From the NCBI RefSeq assembly GCF_014529535.1, contig NW_023503423.1, positions 6,062,473 to 6,126,472 of the forward strand: DNA of 64,000 nucleotides, written 5' to 3'. Positions within the stretch are counted from its first letter, which is position 1; each line of letters begins with the position of its first letter. Below, piece after piece: positions 15,001 to 27,031 of this stretch. Under the pieces are notes generated by a model that was given only the letters and a program-made list of their open reading frames with translations, was not told the DNA's origin and searched no databases. The translations under genes were made by a program, and so were the position numbers. The stretch comes from Bradysia coprophila. Its lineage: Eukaryota > Arthropoda > Insecta > Diptera > Sciaridae.

Positions 15001-18000
15001 AGCCAAAAACGTATGTCAAAAATTAAAACTTTTATTTTCGAAGGGGTATTATCTATGACCTCAACAGCTGTTACATTCGCACTTGCAACAACACTTTCAA
15101 TTTTTGCGGCGTTTTGATTGATTTGATTAGATTTTTGTGTAATGGGAGAGTATAAGAGTCAAAATTGTTTGATGCCTCCTGTGAATCACAGCAAATATCG
15201 GTCCACCCTCTTAGCTGAAGTAATAATGGCTTATGTCCTTTGCTAGACTCGACAACCTCGAAATAAAATTTCCTGCCTTTCCTTCCTCGGTGTATTATTC
15301 CAAAAAAATTTTGTTTGTTTGAGGTCGCTTCGGAATTTTAGTGGAAGTCGGGCGGATTGAAATTATGTTCGAATAAGAAGGACGAAAGTTGAAAATGTTA
15401 ACTGTTAACGCAGACAACTGTACAGAATCTCAGAGCCGATGCTATTGGAGCAGCCTAAATATTGTCACAACGCAACGAAAATGTCTCCATTCTTAAACTG
15501 ACTCCAGAGAACAAATAAAAAAAATTTAAAAATTTAACCAAAATAAATTTAACGACCGACAGTTGGAACATATTTCATAAAATTTGACTCTTTTTCGATG
15601 TTTACGATTCCATTGCATTTAACTCTCAGTTTCGTTTTATCATCGTTTGTGGTTGCTGAACCATAATTTCGTCTCATTTCTCAAAACTTTGGCGGTGAAT
15701 CGACTGATTTTGCTTATTTCCATTTGAATTAATTTTCCATTAAAGTGAGAAATTATCGACTTTTATAGCCACGACACCCAGACTAATATGACTAATGTCC
15801 CGTCATAAAAACAGCGACGAAAACAAAAATTGTTTTCCGGAAAAATTTTGTGTTCGAAAATGTGAACCTCCAGAATTAAATTAGTGAAACGAGAACTAGT
15901 TTCCATTTTGGCTTAACACACAACTATATAACTCTGACTCCGTTGTAAGTAATAGTTTATCGTTATTGTCTAAGTTGGTAAATCTTTAATGCCATACACA
16001 GACTTTATCAACAAACAAACAGAAGAGAAAAAAATGTGCTGTGCATATACATACACCTTTTTTGCATACATCCATACCGAATAACCAGACGTGTTTAAAT
16101 GGTAGTCATAAATGACAATAAAAATGTTATTAAATACCTGAACATTTTCCAACATAAACCGACCTACTTTTTCTTGAAACTTTTTTTTTTCTTCTTCTTC
16201 TTCTTCATATTTTCAAAATATAATTAACGGGAGCACAATAATGTTTTTACTTAATCGCTAGTCACATCGTACATAAGTATAGAGTGTGTAAGATGATCTT
16301 TTACCGACATCGAATACATGCATTTTGATTCAATTTTTTTTTAGTGTGGAAAGAAAACTTGTTTGGCAACGTTATTGCCTTTCATTATTATGTTTCAAAT
16401 TTGTCTTAAATGCTTCCCTAGAATATATCGACATTGTTAATGGCAGACGGAAACTATACTAATCCGAACAGAAGTAAATCGAAACAAGACTTATTGAAAT
16501 TGCAGAAAGACTTTGACTACGCTGACTGTTCGATCACTAATTACTACTTAGGGAAATGATCATTGAGATCGAAGGTTTCTTTTTTCGATCATTCAGACCA
16601 GACCTAAACCTCGGACGAAGTAGAATTTCATTTTGAATCCAAGATGGTTCATCAATTATAATTTTTTTTTTCGTTTTCGTATTTATTCACCATTCTTTTC
16701 ATGTTATTTATACATGTTCATGTTCACCATTCACAAACTCGTCGTAAAAGAAAACAACTATCAGTCTGACGATGTATTTTATCATCAAAGTATAGAGAGA
16801 TTATACTGTTTAGCACTTTTTTAATGGCTTTGCCATGAGCACAAAATTTCACATTCGGTTTATAAAAAGAAAATTAATTAATGGTACGAATCCATCAACT
16901 TTATGTCCACAATGTTAAACCAATAAACTGAACAAGAAATTGGTTACAATTTTTTTTTTCCAGTTTTTAAAACAATCACTCTTGTGTTGTATACTATGCG
17001 CGACTTAAGGTTCGTTTACTACACACGGTCACGGTTTAATTAGAAGTCATATTTTCCACAATTTCAAATGCAGAATACTAAAACGGTTTAATTGAATAAG
17101 AATACGAAATAAAAAGCCGACCGACGGAAATATTATTTAAGGAAAAAATGAATTCCAAAGTAATCGTTCCAAAGAAATTACAACAGAAAAATAAAACACA
17201 ACAACTCGTAACGCTCAAGTCTAAAACTCAACTGACTATGGAATTTAACGAAAAATGTCTCTTGAGTGAATGTGAGTATAGTTATGTGCATTTGTGCTGT
17301 ATGTTGTAGATCCATATTATACGTGAGTCTAAATTTTACAGTGTAATGAGTGTAAGAGTTGAATTGACATTGGGTATAGTCTGTATACGGTACCGAATGT
17401 AAAGCGATATACGGAGAGTTGTATTTCCTATACCGAAACCGACACAACAGCAGCTGTTTGTGGTCTTTCGTTCAGTGTTGTTCAGTGTTGCTGAAAACAC
17501 ATTTGTAAATATTTTGTATTTTATAAAATCGGTTCGTAAGGTAAGGATACCTGCAACGAATCTATACGTAGAAATGTTTGTCGGTTTGCTTTTTTTAAAT
17601 GATTTTTTGTACCGAGTCTAATGCCGGGGATTCAGTGCAGGTATGCAACAACACTGAACAAAATTAAATGTTTATAAAAGAGACATGGACACTCTGTCGT
17701 TTTTTTTCGGTTGCAAGTTTCTATACGCTAGAACTATTTCGTTAGAAATTTGGAGAAATTTCGCTAGGGTTTTATGTTGGAGATTTTAAGGGAAGTAACT
17801 GTAACCTTGACTGTAACGTTAATTACATGAGTTGAATTTCCTTTGTTTAGCTTAGTGTTACGTAGGGTTCCTTTATTTCCTGACAGTCATTTACGCAACA
17901 AGGTAACACATATCCAAAAAACACCCTCGAGTTATGAATCAAAAATAGCTTGTGTTTTACTTGACCGTGGAAACAATGAATGAGGGTTTTGGTTCTCCTT

Positions 18001-21000
18001 GATTTTCCGGTTGATAAATAATCAAGTAGAACCAAAACCCTAATTCATTATTTTTATCATTTGATTGTTGGCTTGTGTCCCATTTGAAAAGTCCAAGTTG
18101 GTGTCAAAATGAAGGCATTAGAGCCTAATGACACATGGAATTGAAAAATTAAATTTTCAACATCTGGCGTGTCTGACAAGTCAAATTCTATTTGTCATTT
18201 GGCTCATTTCAACACCAATTTGGGCTTTCTAGGATGTGTGACGCATGAGATATACACTAGGACTACACTAGTGCTTTCAGGGCTCAAAGGTAATAGTGTT
18301 AGAACAAATGTTTTTTCGTATGCGGCAATGTAATAGTTTGGCACAGGCTTAAAGCTGTAACCCTATGGAGGACTCAAATTGAAATGGGGCGCTGGTCAAT
18401 ACGATACAATCTCGTACTCATATAATGTAAACCTACTCAGTTATCCTATCTCTACAAGTGTAAAACCCTTTCACATCATAGTTAATCATCCCAAGCGATC
18501 TAACATAGAAGAGAAGGTATGTTATTAAGCCATTCAGTAAAGGGGTCGTTCTACTCCATTCCCAAAACCATCCACAAGACTCCAGAGTGATGTCCATCGA
18601 TAATGTCAATTAAACTTTTCGTGTACCTTTATCGACAATTTCTATAAACGACTGGTGTATGAACTCTAATATCGTAAATTGGTTTACGTTAATCTCGTAA
18701 TAGAGATTAGAGTTAAGGGAGCGTATTATTCAGCGTTTAGTCGACATGAGTCAGCATAAAAAGAGTTATATGTGAGTTACGAGGATATATTTCGAAAACG
18801 AAAGTCATTGCAAAACTGTTCCGATGCGGTGAGGGTTGTAGTTGTAACACTCATAATCTGATTTATTTTGCGAGGTACAAATATTAACTTTGAAACGTTC
18901 AATGGGATTGAACATTAAAAAAATTGGTAAGAGTCATATGATGTGTGCTACATACATATGCGCATTGACGTTGAACAAACATGATTTATCGTTTCAGTTA
19001 ACCCAATTGATAAAATAACAAATATTAGGAAGCAAGATTCAACCTACCGTTTTTTAGCCAACGATCCCAACAATTGTTCACCAACTTTTGTACTCCGATT
19101 TGACGTGGTACTACTCGGACTGGGTACACTAACCACACGACTACGATTTCTAGCCCGGCTAGAATTTGCAGGCTCTTCACTTTCTTTCGGTTTCAGAAAT
19201 GCATTACTTCTACTCAGAAATTTCGGATTCACAGCACTGTCTCTTTGATTACCGGTAATTTTAATTGAATTTTCCGCAAATGAATTCTTCGATGTCTGAT
19301 TCACTAACACAACACTGCTGGTAGAACTACGCGACGTAGACGAATATTCACTTTTCACACTTGGAACCGTATTTTTGCTTTGCACTTCCGTAGCACTGGA
19401 GATCGATTTGATGCTTTTCTTCGCTTTAGGTGTTGTTGGCTTTGAAAATATTTCCTTTGCTTTCGTCTTGATTGAGGCTCGTAAACTTGTCGACTTGAAG
19501 ACGGTGGATTCTTGTACCGTTTGGTATTCGCTGATAGAATCAAATCGCGTTGATGGAATACGGGTTACTCGAACCAATGGAGCAGCAGCGTTCAATTGGG
19601 CTGATGATATTGAAGGATTTCGGGCAACAGGTACTTGACTCAATCTGAGGAAATTAATGGAAAAATATTTTCATTTGTAGCTGACACACAGTGGAACTGA
19701 AACATGTATGTCGGAAAAATTGGTTGGCATTTAAGTGAATTCACAGAGTATGATACTGACTCCTGACTCGTATACACTTCACCTACATAACGATTATGGG
19801 CTTGGCTCAGCACTTCAAGTTATGAACACTACATCAATAAGCGGACGTGGATCTAGGTCACAGGATCCATGTCAACGCTAGAAAGGCGGTTTGGCCATAT
19901 ATTTATAAATTGTAAAATTTCATCCATAGAGACATAACCTCAATATTTATATAAAAATGGATCTCTATGGATGAGATGGTGCTCGTTCGGCCAGTTTTTT
20001 GGAACAAACCTGTAGACAAGTTTCGTCAACGTAAACGATATTCGGTGGCGATGGTTACATTAATTTGATAGTAAGTAACTCTAGCTGCACATAGCGATGC
20101 GCAGAGGCGACAAAATTACAATTTTTCTTTTATTTTACTGTCAAACTTTCAACTTTCAAACTGTCAAATTAGGGTTTTTCGCGTCGCTCTGTGTAGCTAC
20201 CATAGCTGCAGTTAGTCCAATGGACTCTTATCAATGACGAAAGACGCCATATGCTATGATATCAGAAAATAATATCCAAATATGCTGGTTGGCAACCTTT
20301 TCATGCCAATGACCAACGCAAAGTGCGTTGCAATGACTAATCTTCTCCATTACCAATTACATGGGAGATATCGGTGGAATTTCATACATACCAATTTTGC
20401 TTAACCTTACACGAAAATCTCAGGGGCGCAAATTGCAAGAACCGAATTTCCGTACACAGAAAACCAAAACAAGACTCCTTTTCATATTTATTGAACTTCA
20501 AGGAAACATCCTTCGGAGAAACATCCTTTGGAACGACAAACAGAGCTGTAGCTATTCCCTTTCCCGCACATTACGTAAAGTGGCAAAAAAGAAAAAAGAA
20601 AGCTGCTTCGACCTCAAGAACTAGCGGCGGTCACAGGTCAGAGTGGACTGACCATCTTCAGTTGCTTCCACTAGCCTCTTACACAAGACAGCAGCAAAAC
20701 TTTCCATGAACAAGTGTGGGATAGTTTGCATTGAGACATTGCCATCTGCTGATGGAAAATTTGGGGAAATCGCAAAAAGCTACTAAGAAATCACCAAAAA
20801 TGCAGCAAAGCAAAGCTTCAGGGTGAAGTGGCAGCAGACTCAAATTTTCACAGAATCCAGTCACTTAGAACTGCAATAAGTGCGAGCGAGACAACTATAT
20901 TTCGAAGTCGAAGCAAGAATGGCACATGACAAGCGACTGGGTTTACTAAAGTTTTTTTTTGTGACACAACAATCTGTTGTGTTATACGTGTTTCTCAACT

Positions 21001-24000
21001 GATGTGCGAGCAATTCTTTATTAAAATTGTATATTTTTTGAACTTTGGAAAGGTTTAACCGAAACCCCACAACTTATAAACAAATAAAAAAATGAAAACA
21101 ACAAATAAAAAAAAGATTGAAGGGGACACCCGGGTTTGAACCGGGGACCTCTCGATCTGCAGTCGAATGCTCTACCACTGAGCTATATCCCCAGATGAAT
21201 TTGTACGAAAGAATAGCGCACATGAACACGTTCACAGAATGAATGGAAATGTAAAATGAGTCACAATAACGCTCTATACCAATGAGCTCAATAATGTTGA
21301 TTTATAATAAACTCATGGCAATTTAGCAGCTGGTATAGTTTTAGGCGTAAGAAAAATATCATTGTGAATTACCTCTTGGACGTAGTTTTCGATATGAAGC
21401 CATGTGAAATAGTAGACTCCTGCAAATAGACGAAAAACATTATTACCTAAATGTAGACTACACAATAGCATGCGGTATAACTAGTTATGTTATTTCTATT
21501 TCAATACGAATGACATTTGTGGTTGTATTGGTGTGTAGCAGTTATTACTACTGTGATAATATGCAGACAATATTACATCAATAATTGTATAAAGATTGAC
21601 TGCTGCTTACAAATGTTCTGTCTGCAACGCACAACTACAATATACATACGATCATATTTGCCATGATTTTTTGTTTAGGAAATGTCAAACGCAATAAAAT
21701 CGGTTAGGAAATAGTGGAAATAGTGCACCCGAAAAAATATCTACGTTTGACAGACAATGACGTTTTATTGGCAATTAAAATCATTAAAATATAAATCAAT
21801 AAATTAATAGTCCAATAGATTGTGGATTTGAGGACCATCACAGGACACTTCTGTCGTTTCACACGAACAATATTTTCATGGGTGATTGATGATGATTTCT
21901 TTTTTACATTTAGGAGGCTAAATTATCAGGGTAAATTTATATTAGCTAGTTTTTTGTCTGTAAATGGTAGGACTTTAACTGACCTAAAAGTTGTCAGTTA
22001 GGCTTTTAGGTTTTTTTTAAATAAAGGTTTCACCCAAGGTAATTATTGTGACGAGGTAATGCCATATACAACCGAATCAGATGTGCAGTGGCACGAAAGT
22101 TTGCTATAAACGCCATCTCTTCCTGCCTTTAAAATAACAAAATTGCTTAGAAACCTGGGCCATCTGTTTTGTGATAGGCACAACATTTTGTGAAACACAA
22201 GTAAATCTTAATCAACCATTTAAAAAAAAGATGTCAGTGGCAACGAACTATTGTGCTAGGTGGCGCGTCTGAATGGCATTACCTCCGCCCATATATTTAT
22301 CTTGGTTTCACCAAGACTGTAAATTTTGGGGACGTCACGCAGATCACCATTTTATAGACCGGGGTTTTATTTGAGCACTACTTCATAAGACCGTCAATGA
22401 TTGACGCTGTCGGCTTTTTCTGTCACTTTACCGAACAATATTTTCATGTGATCGAGAATTACAATTTTCTAACAAATGATTTGTTTTTTCGTATCTTAGA
22501 AGACCGACTTTATGGCGGTGCCATCCCTGATTTTTGCGAGAGTGACGATAACAATTTCCACAATCTAATAGAAATAGGATATTCGATATAGATTTCTTCC
22601 AAGGCCATTCAAAATGTCAATCGTCATCCACAGAGAAGCCGACACAACCCCACTTTAAAGTTTTAATGAACAGATTTGTTTAAGTTGTGGTTATGTTTGC
22701 TACTGTGGATGACGGTCGGTTGTTTTCGGCCTGTCAAAATTCGTTTTTACCGTACGATGGAAGAAACCTATTGTTAACATTGCGAATTGTACCATTAGAA
22801 TAACATATCAGTGAGTGTTACATTGAAAACGAATGAAGGCACACAACACTTCTAATGATTTCACATCCAGACTAAAAACGATTCAATATCTTCAACTATC
22901 GTCGACGAAATCCAACACCAGCAAGTTTTTCGAGTGGGACAAAGAATTTATTTGAAAATTTTGAAACATGTCGTGGATACCTATTCAAGATCATAAGTTG
23001 GGAAACTATCGACACATTTTGACCATTGATTAATGCGAATCGTTTAAGAATTCTAAGTCCATCGGTATGTCTTATATGATCTACGTTTTGAAGATAAATT
23101 GAACCAGCACTGCTCCAAGCATGAACACCGAATTGACAAGTATCAAATTTGAAGGATTTAGTGATAAGAGCTAGGATTGTTTGTTTTCTATGTTTTAAGC
23201 CCTACAACGAAAACAAGTCATCTATCCTTACAGAAAAGAACCGCAGTGCCTACTGTGATTTCATCAGTCACCGAATATTTTCTATGTTCATGCTTGGAGC
23301 AGTGCTTTGACTCAACAGTTGACATAATAAAAAAATATTTATTGTGCGAAAAAAAGTGACATTTAGCAACTAAAACCCATGGCAGTAGGTCTGTTACAAT
23401 GCCGCACAAATTGTCAAATTTCATCCATTCTGACATAACCTCAACCAGGGTAAAAAATTGCCAAAAATTTCCAAAAACTACGAACGTCCAAAGACTGAAT
23501 TTTTCCATCATTTCGAACGGTTTTGGAAGCTCCTGAGCTCAGCCTTGTGTTTTAGCCGGCTCTTAATGATTTTGTTTGATTATTGACGCTCTCATCTTTC
23601 AAATTAATCATGCTCGACTTCATTTGAAAACTGATAGTGTCAAGAACAAAATAATTGTCTGTTTGAATCTAAATTCCTAGCAAGAAAATTGATTTCATTC
23701 AACACACTTCCTAATTGTTGTGGTTGGTGCTAAATAAATAGACTTTTTACATCGGTGCAAAAAGTACAAAGTCAACAGAAAACTGTAATTCGATATCCCA
23801 TTCCGAATGATCTGTTATGGCGGTTTCAGGTGAACCTATCAGGCAATTCGTATTAAAAATGCGGAATAGATTTATTTGCTCAGTTTAACTAATTTTTCTT
23901 TATTTAGTTAGAGTACGCAACATAGTGATGCAATAATGTTGCCTCAATTAGTAAGACTGGGGGTTCTTTGACTCGAATCTAATAAAGTCGGAGCATTATA

Positions 24001-24772
24001 ATTTGATCGATTCTACTCATTTAATTCATTTTTAAATAATTGTAGTTTTCGTAGAAATCATTTCGAAAACATTACAGTATAAAAGCTTATACACGTGCAT
24101 TTGAACGGATTACCCGCAGGTATACCGCGAGTAAACAGCTCTAATGCGCATGTGTAAGCTTTTATACTGTAATGTTTCCGAAATGATTTCTTGAAAAACT
24201 ACAATTATTTAAAAATTAATAGAATCGATCAAATTATAATGCTTCGACTTTAGTTTCGAACATGTACACCGTTTTTTCGAACACCTTTGTCATTGGAATT
24301 TCAATTGACTCTTCGGCAGTCTTCTGTGGAACACATTTTGTTTTTTGTGAATGTGTTTTTTAACCTGTTACAGACGGCTGTCATCTGTTATCGACAACGA
24401 CAGTAATAATAAACGACAAGCTTTGACTAATGAAGTCTGATATAGCAAAAAGCATGTTCAAAACATGTGAAGTAAAAGATTTCTGAAAATATTTTTTTTT
24501 AATCTTCGATCAAATGAATTAATAGATCAGATAAATATTAAAACTGTTAATTTGTTTGCCGTCTGTGACAGGTTAATACCACACATTCCAACATTTACTA
24601 ATGTTTACGTCGCTAAAGCATTTCACTATCAAGGTGTGGTGAAGTCAAACTGATTAGTAGAAAAAAAAATATTCCAAACCTTTGGCCTTCTAACGTAATC
24701 TTCATCATCGAACGAATACGCATCCGTTCTCCACGAAAATACGCTCCGTATTTTCTCGCCAATACCAGACAT
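1..24772 (-). CDS. SPECC1L: SPECC1L/cytospin-family protein, N-terminal part (partial, continues left)
   Basis: Cytospins are coiled-coil proteins with a C-terminal calponin-homology domain that link actin and microtubules; the CH domain lies beyond the left edge. Six coding exons join in frame on the minus strand: 24680-24772 (ATG at 24772, starting MSGIGEKIRSVF), 21373-21419, 19048-19644, 3071-3458, 878-1027 and 1-810. Every junction has GT/AG ends and the phases agree across all five introns. About 695 residues are visible. Residues 1-375 are Ser/Thr-rich and basic. A coiled coil follows, and the best identification is the exon 1-810 block around positions 572-440. It reads SEVSVACL, then EELQATLQELADLQ and a SLCRQTEKLE-like segment, very close to the vertebrate cytospin-A block as I remember it. 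The donor at 24679 (GTTTGG) is weak. Family assignment is recognition from memory; exon joins are inferred from splice sites and phase. Confidence 0.85.
1766..2628. mobile_element. Foldback element with internally duplicated modules
   Basis: The two ends are inverted copies. The left end contains GAAAAACAGCCTACCGAAAT (from 1783) and the right end its reverse complement (near 2590-2610). Inverted identity continues inward through the TTTATGGCTGGTGAAAGGTG segment. Each arm carries a module (CTTTTCTTACCAA, then ACGAGCCGTACA, GTGTGGGG and GAAAGGTAAT) twice, so the module occurs about four times, two per orientation. No transposase ORF is present. Short ORFs at 1894-2136 and 2268-2480 are frames through the module. 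No clear target-site duplication was found. Confidence 0.75.
2901..3031. mobile_element. Small MITE-like inverted-repeat element
   Basis: The element starts CAGGCCCTAAGATT and ends AACTTAGGGCCTG, giving terminal inverted repeats of about 13 bp with CAG termini that recall hAT elements. It is 131 bp, AT-rich inside and non-coding. It ends 40 bp from the donor of exon 3071-3487. The flanks do not show a convincing 8-bp duplication, so the superfamily is unproven. Confidence 0.45.
3071..3487 (-). CDS. SPECC1L: Alternative first coding exon of the SPECC1L-type gene (short isoform start)
   Basis: An ATG at 3487 opens a 139-codon exon (starts MIKLKSLFRRG) that ends at a strong GTGAGT donor at 3070 in phase 0. 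It joins exon 878-1027 in frame. Inside the same exon, the sequence TTGTTCCGCAG at 3469-3459 can act as an acceptor. From 3458 the reading frame is exactly the one required after the upstream exon 19048-19644, which ends two bases into a codon. One exon can therefore be a first exon with its own ATG, or an internal exon of the long isoform that skips the first ten codons. The encoded segment is Ser/Gln-rich and low in complexity, like the N-termini of cytospins. A promoter in the AT-rich stretch just right of 3487 is implied but not seen. Confidence 0.75.
4544..4718. mobile_element. hAT-type MITE with 8-bp target-site duplication
   Basis: The element occupies 4552-4710 (159 bp). Its termini are CAGGGGCGCCGACTT and, inverted, CAGAGACGCCGACTT (13 of 15 match). 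It is flanked by identical 8-bp direct repeats GCTTTAAC at 4544-4551 and 4711-4718. A CAG-starting terminus plus an 8-bp duplication is the hAT signature. The interior carries about four copies of a GCACCACTACTC motif at irregular 22-36 bp spacing. There is no transposase, so it is non-autonomous. It sits in the large SPECC1L intron. Confidence 0.85.
8724..8925. repeat. Dispersed repeat copy 1 (partner at 28258-28490)
   Basis: The shared sequence includes AATGTACTAGAAATGTAACA and ATTACATTTGAGCGTTAGTT, with clear similarity over roughly 200 bp to 28258-28490. No coding capacity or ends are defined. Confidence 0.65.
14442..14835. mobile_element. Truncated copy of the ACCCGTACGAA-TIR element
   Basis: About 394 bp match the left end of the 29006-30201 element nearly base for base. 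The match begins at ACCCGTACGAAGTACTGGGG, passes through the GTCCGTCT tandem run and ends at AAGTTTATGGAA, after which the sequences diverge. The right terminal inverted repeat is missing, so this is a 3'-truncated remnant. Confidence 0.8.
16191..16206. repeat. CTT microsatellite
   Basis: A short run of about five CTT units follows a poly-T tract inside the large SPECC1L intron. Confidence 0.7.
17973..18052. repeat. Short hairpin, about 30-bp arms
   Basis: The arms read AATGAATGAGGGTTTTGGTT and, inverted, AACCAAAACCCTAATTCATT, extended by matching CCTTGATT/AATCAAG. The spacer is about 20 bp. The hairpin is intronic and non-coding. Confidence 0.65.
18070..18240. repeat. Imperfect inverted repeat
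   Basis: The left arm contains CCAAGTTGGTGTCAAAATGA and the right arm TCATTTCAACACCAATTTGG. Arms are about 40 bp and imperfect, enclosing about 90 bp. It is probably an old MITE; its ends are not resolved. Confidence 0.5.
21121..21192 (-). tRNA. tRNA-Cys-GCA: tRNA-Cys (GCA), copy 1
   Basis: The 72-nt cloverleaf folds fully. The acceptor stem is GGGGATA/TGTCCCC, the D arm GCTC/GAGC, the anticodon stem TTCGA/TCGAG with loop CTGCAGA (anticodon GCA), and the T arm CCCGG-TTCAAAC-CCGGG. The discriminator is U73, as expected for cysteine. There is no intron. A T8 run just downstream on the minus strand (around 21110-21117) fits a Pol III terminator. It lies inside an intron of the SPECC1L-type gene, in the same orientation. 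Confidence 0.97.
22020..22315. repeat. Possible foldback/MITE
   Basis: GAGGTAATGCCAT on the left faces ATGGCATTACCTC on the right. The outer ends carry AAAGGTTTCACCCAAGGT and CTTGGTTTCACC. Arms are imperfect and target-site duplications are not clear. Confidence 0.4.
22591..22768. mobile_element. 178-bp TA-flanked MITE, copy 1
   Basis: This element is about 85-90 percent identical by eye to 52926-53103 and exactly the same length. The terminal inverted repeat is GRTTTCTTCCA at the left and TGGAAGAAACC at the right. It is flanked by TA on both sides, as for Tc1/mariner-type MITEs. The interior includes a CATCCACAG and CTGTGGATG inverted pair. It has no ORF of its own. Confidence 0.8.
23105..23312. 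repeat. Inverted repeat, about 22-bp arms
   Basis: AGCACTGCTCCAAGCATGAA at about 23106 faces TTCATGCTTGGAGCAGTGCT ending near 23310. The interior is non-coding. Confidence 0.6.
23984..24251. repeat. Foldback element, about 110-bp arms
   Basis: The left arm has AAAGTCGGAGCATTATAATT and the right arm AATTATAATGCTTCGACTTT. The central arms share GTATAAAAGCTTATACACGTG-type sequence around a short loop near 24110-24130. Similarity extends loosely to 23972 and 24260. It is a non-coding MITE-like foldback in the first intron of the SPECC1L-type gene. Confidence 0.7.
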
Positions 24773-25519
24773 TAGTCAATTTTGGTGTTCTTTCCGCTCA
24801 GATGTAATTTATCCAATTTTTATTAAAATCAACTTTATTATAAAATGAAATTCACCGTCGAGGCACAGAAAACTTTCAAAACTTTTGCGAAGAACTGCAC
24901 TGCAAAAACGGTTTGCGAAATTCGTTTAGAAATCAATTTCGAGTGTAATGTATCAAAGACCGTATTGAACGTGGGTAGAAATAATTTTTTTTTTTTTAAG
25001 ATTTATTTTCTATGAAATTGCAGCGTACATAATATTCTTGCGGTACCGTAATGAATTTTAAAAACAAACTGAATGGAAAATAAAGCGTGTAGCAATATCG
25101 AATGTTATTTTTTTATCAGAAGGAGAGAATTACAAATTTTTTAGATTTCAATTTTTTATAGCAGCGAAAACCGCTTCAAAGCTTTAACTTTGATAAAATA
25201 ATTGTAGGTATAAAGAGTTCGGTTTTTATTTTATCTGGAATCCGAATAGCTGATAACACGTTAACTATAGCTAATGAGTTTGTGGTTGTAATGGCAGATA
25301 GTGTAACACAGTCAAGTGTCTAATTGTATCATTTTATATTTTATTACAATAGGAGTCATCGAAAATCATCAGTGTCAAAGCAAAGTGACGCTAGGAAAAT
25401 CGAATAGTTCTTCCGGAATCAAAACATTCAGATAATGTGTTTCATCAGGACCGGACTAGCTAGTCAAAAACCCTTCGGGCATTGAATGACGAAAGTTTAT
25501 GAAATGGTCTTCGTCAAGG

Positions 25520-25680
25520 CACTATAAACAGGCACCAGAACCAGAACACATTTTTTTAGCGGTCAAAAAGCCTCTCATTCTGGTCCCCACAGTGGTAAAA
25601 ATAACAAAATTTATAAGAAAAACTCTGACTACTACGTCGAGTAGGCCCTTATTTCAAATCTGTTCTAGTGTCTTCGTTCA
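25520..25680. repeat. Dispersed repeat fragment (partner at 45595-45725)
   Basis: Shared stretches include CACCAGAAC, the AAAAAGCCTCT region and CTGACTACT-CGTCGA, followed by CCCTTATTT-AAATCTGTTCT. It is a diverged repeat, non-coding, with unclear ends. Confidence 0.55.
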
Positions 25681-26321
25681 TACAAAAAATCGAAAAGCTT
25701 TCCCATAGTACCAGTTTGGACCTGTATATCTTAGCAGTATCTAGTATAAACAACTAAAGGTGATGCAACCCGTATAAGCGTGTACATAAGTCAAATTCGC
25801 TTTGTCGCAGTTCTAAAAACATTATTACGCCACGGATGCAACGTAACCAATCATTTATTCATCCTAATACATCATGAACCTACGATAACCTGTTCCAGGT
25901 TACCTGTAAACTGTAAAATATTTAAAATTGGACTTAAAGGATTTCGGAAAAAACAAAATGTCAGCATATTGCGCTCCGACAAAGTATTTAATTTCTAATC
26001 GGAACAATAGATCATTTTCATGACCTTGTAAACGTGAGACACGGATCCCAACTGTCAGACATGTCGAAAAATATCGAATGAATTGAACGAACGATTTTCA
26101 TAATAAAAATCAGTAAATTGAACGCAGTTAACGTAAATTGATTGAGGTTAAGGACTACTTGACGAAAAATTAAGTGGGGTTAAGTTGACAAGTACCGTAT
26201 AATGAAAATGATCTATATCTAACGAGCGATAAGACTTTGAAAGACATATGGGTACAAACGTGTTTGCTGCGCTTCAACTCATTGTATAGTTAACACATTG
26301 CAGAATAATGCGCACACTGGA

Positions 26322-26442
26322 ACTTTAGACACCCTGGAAAGTAGTAAAGGAGTTGAAGGTTACCTCCAAAGAAAATTTAAAAAATCTAAAATTTAATTTG
26401 GTATTCCTCGACTCCTTTACTGATTTCCAGGGTGTCTAAAGT
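26322..26442. repeat. Inverted repeat, 121 bp
   Basis: ACTTTAGACACCCTGGAAA faces TTTCCAGGGTGTCTAAAGT at exact ends. The inner parts GTAAAGGAGT and ACTCCTTTAC also pair. It is probably a small MITE. Confidence 0.7.
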
Positions 26443-26959
26443 CGACAAGTCACAGTAACCTTCAAAGTGTTAAAGAATGTCAATGGCGACTCATTTCTCT
26501 TCAGACCTCTATTTTGAATTTTGACATAATTTAAAGAAGGTAGAAAGTGGTAGAGACTGCAGGTTTGCTCCAAATAACTTAAAACGCGAAAATTTACAAC
26601 AAGATACAAATATTGTTGAGGTTATGTCTGTATGGATGAAATTTTACAATTCATATGGTCTTGGAATAAGTTGTAAGTTACAATGGTTATGATATCTCAA
26701 ACTCATCGGATCATTCTTCGGAGAATTTAGATTCTTGCATGTCTGTCATTTGTCGAATCCTCCCCCAGTCACACAAAAAAGGAAGTAAACTTAGAAGAAT
26801 TGTATGAACTGTCAAAACACCTTGCACATGCGATGTGTTACATACTTTATGAATAACCCCTTATTGGAACATTTTTTAGACAATATTGAAACTTTTAACT
26901 GAACCTACAAACTCAAAAACAAATAAAAAAATGAAAACAACAAATAAAAAAAAGATTGA

Positions 26960-27031
26960 AGGGGACACCCGGGTTTGAACCGGGGACCTCTCGATCTGCA
27001 GTCGAATGCTCTACCACTGAGCTATATCCCC
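26960..27031 (-). tRNA. tRNA-Cys-GCA: tRNA-Cys (GCA), copy 2
   Basis: The gene is identical over all 72 positions to the copy at 21121-21192, with the same GCA anticodon and U73. The 3' flank, including the A/T-rich run that supplies the Pol III terminator, is also duplicated. A shorter 5' flank (AAATGTAAAATGAGT) is shared too. The two genes therefore arose by duplication of a roughly 150-200 bp segment. Confidence 0.97.

Larger units (their letters stand above)
3488..19047. other. Large intron (about 15.6 kb), no supported exon
   Basis: This is the intron between exons 19048-19644 and 3071-3458; it also contains the presumed promoter of the short isoform. It is AT-rich with scattered ORFs of 60-99 codons on both strands that show no domain, no splice context and no coding-like composition. 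Recognisable content: a hAT MITE (4552-4710), a dispersed repeat copy (8724-8925), a truncated copy of the 1.2-kb element (14442-14835), a CTT microsatellite (about 16191-16206) and inverted repeats at 17973-18052 and 18070-18240. Elsewhere I see nothing specific. Confidence 0.6.
19645..24679. other. Two 5' introns of the SPECC1L-type gene
   Basis: These are the introns 19645-21372 and 21420-24679, separated by a 47-bp coding exon. They contain a tRNA-Cys gene on the same strand (21121-21192), the 178-bp MITE (22591-22768) and foldbacks near 22020-22315, 23105-23312 and 23984-24251. Overlapping ORFs around 20361-20709 match no domain I recognise. Confidence 0.6.

Noticed and set aside
20361-20709. 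Two overlapping plus-strand ORFs of 87 and 111 codons
   Set aside because: No recognised domain and no splice or promoter context. They lie in an intron and the two frames compete over the same bases.
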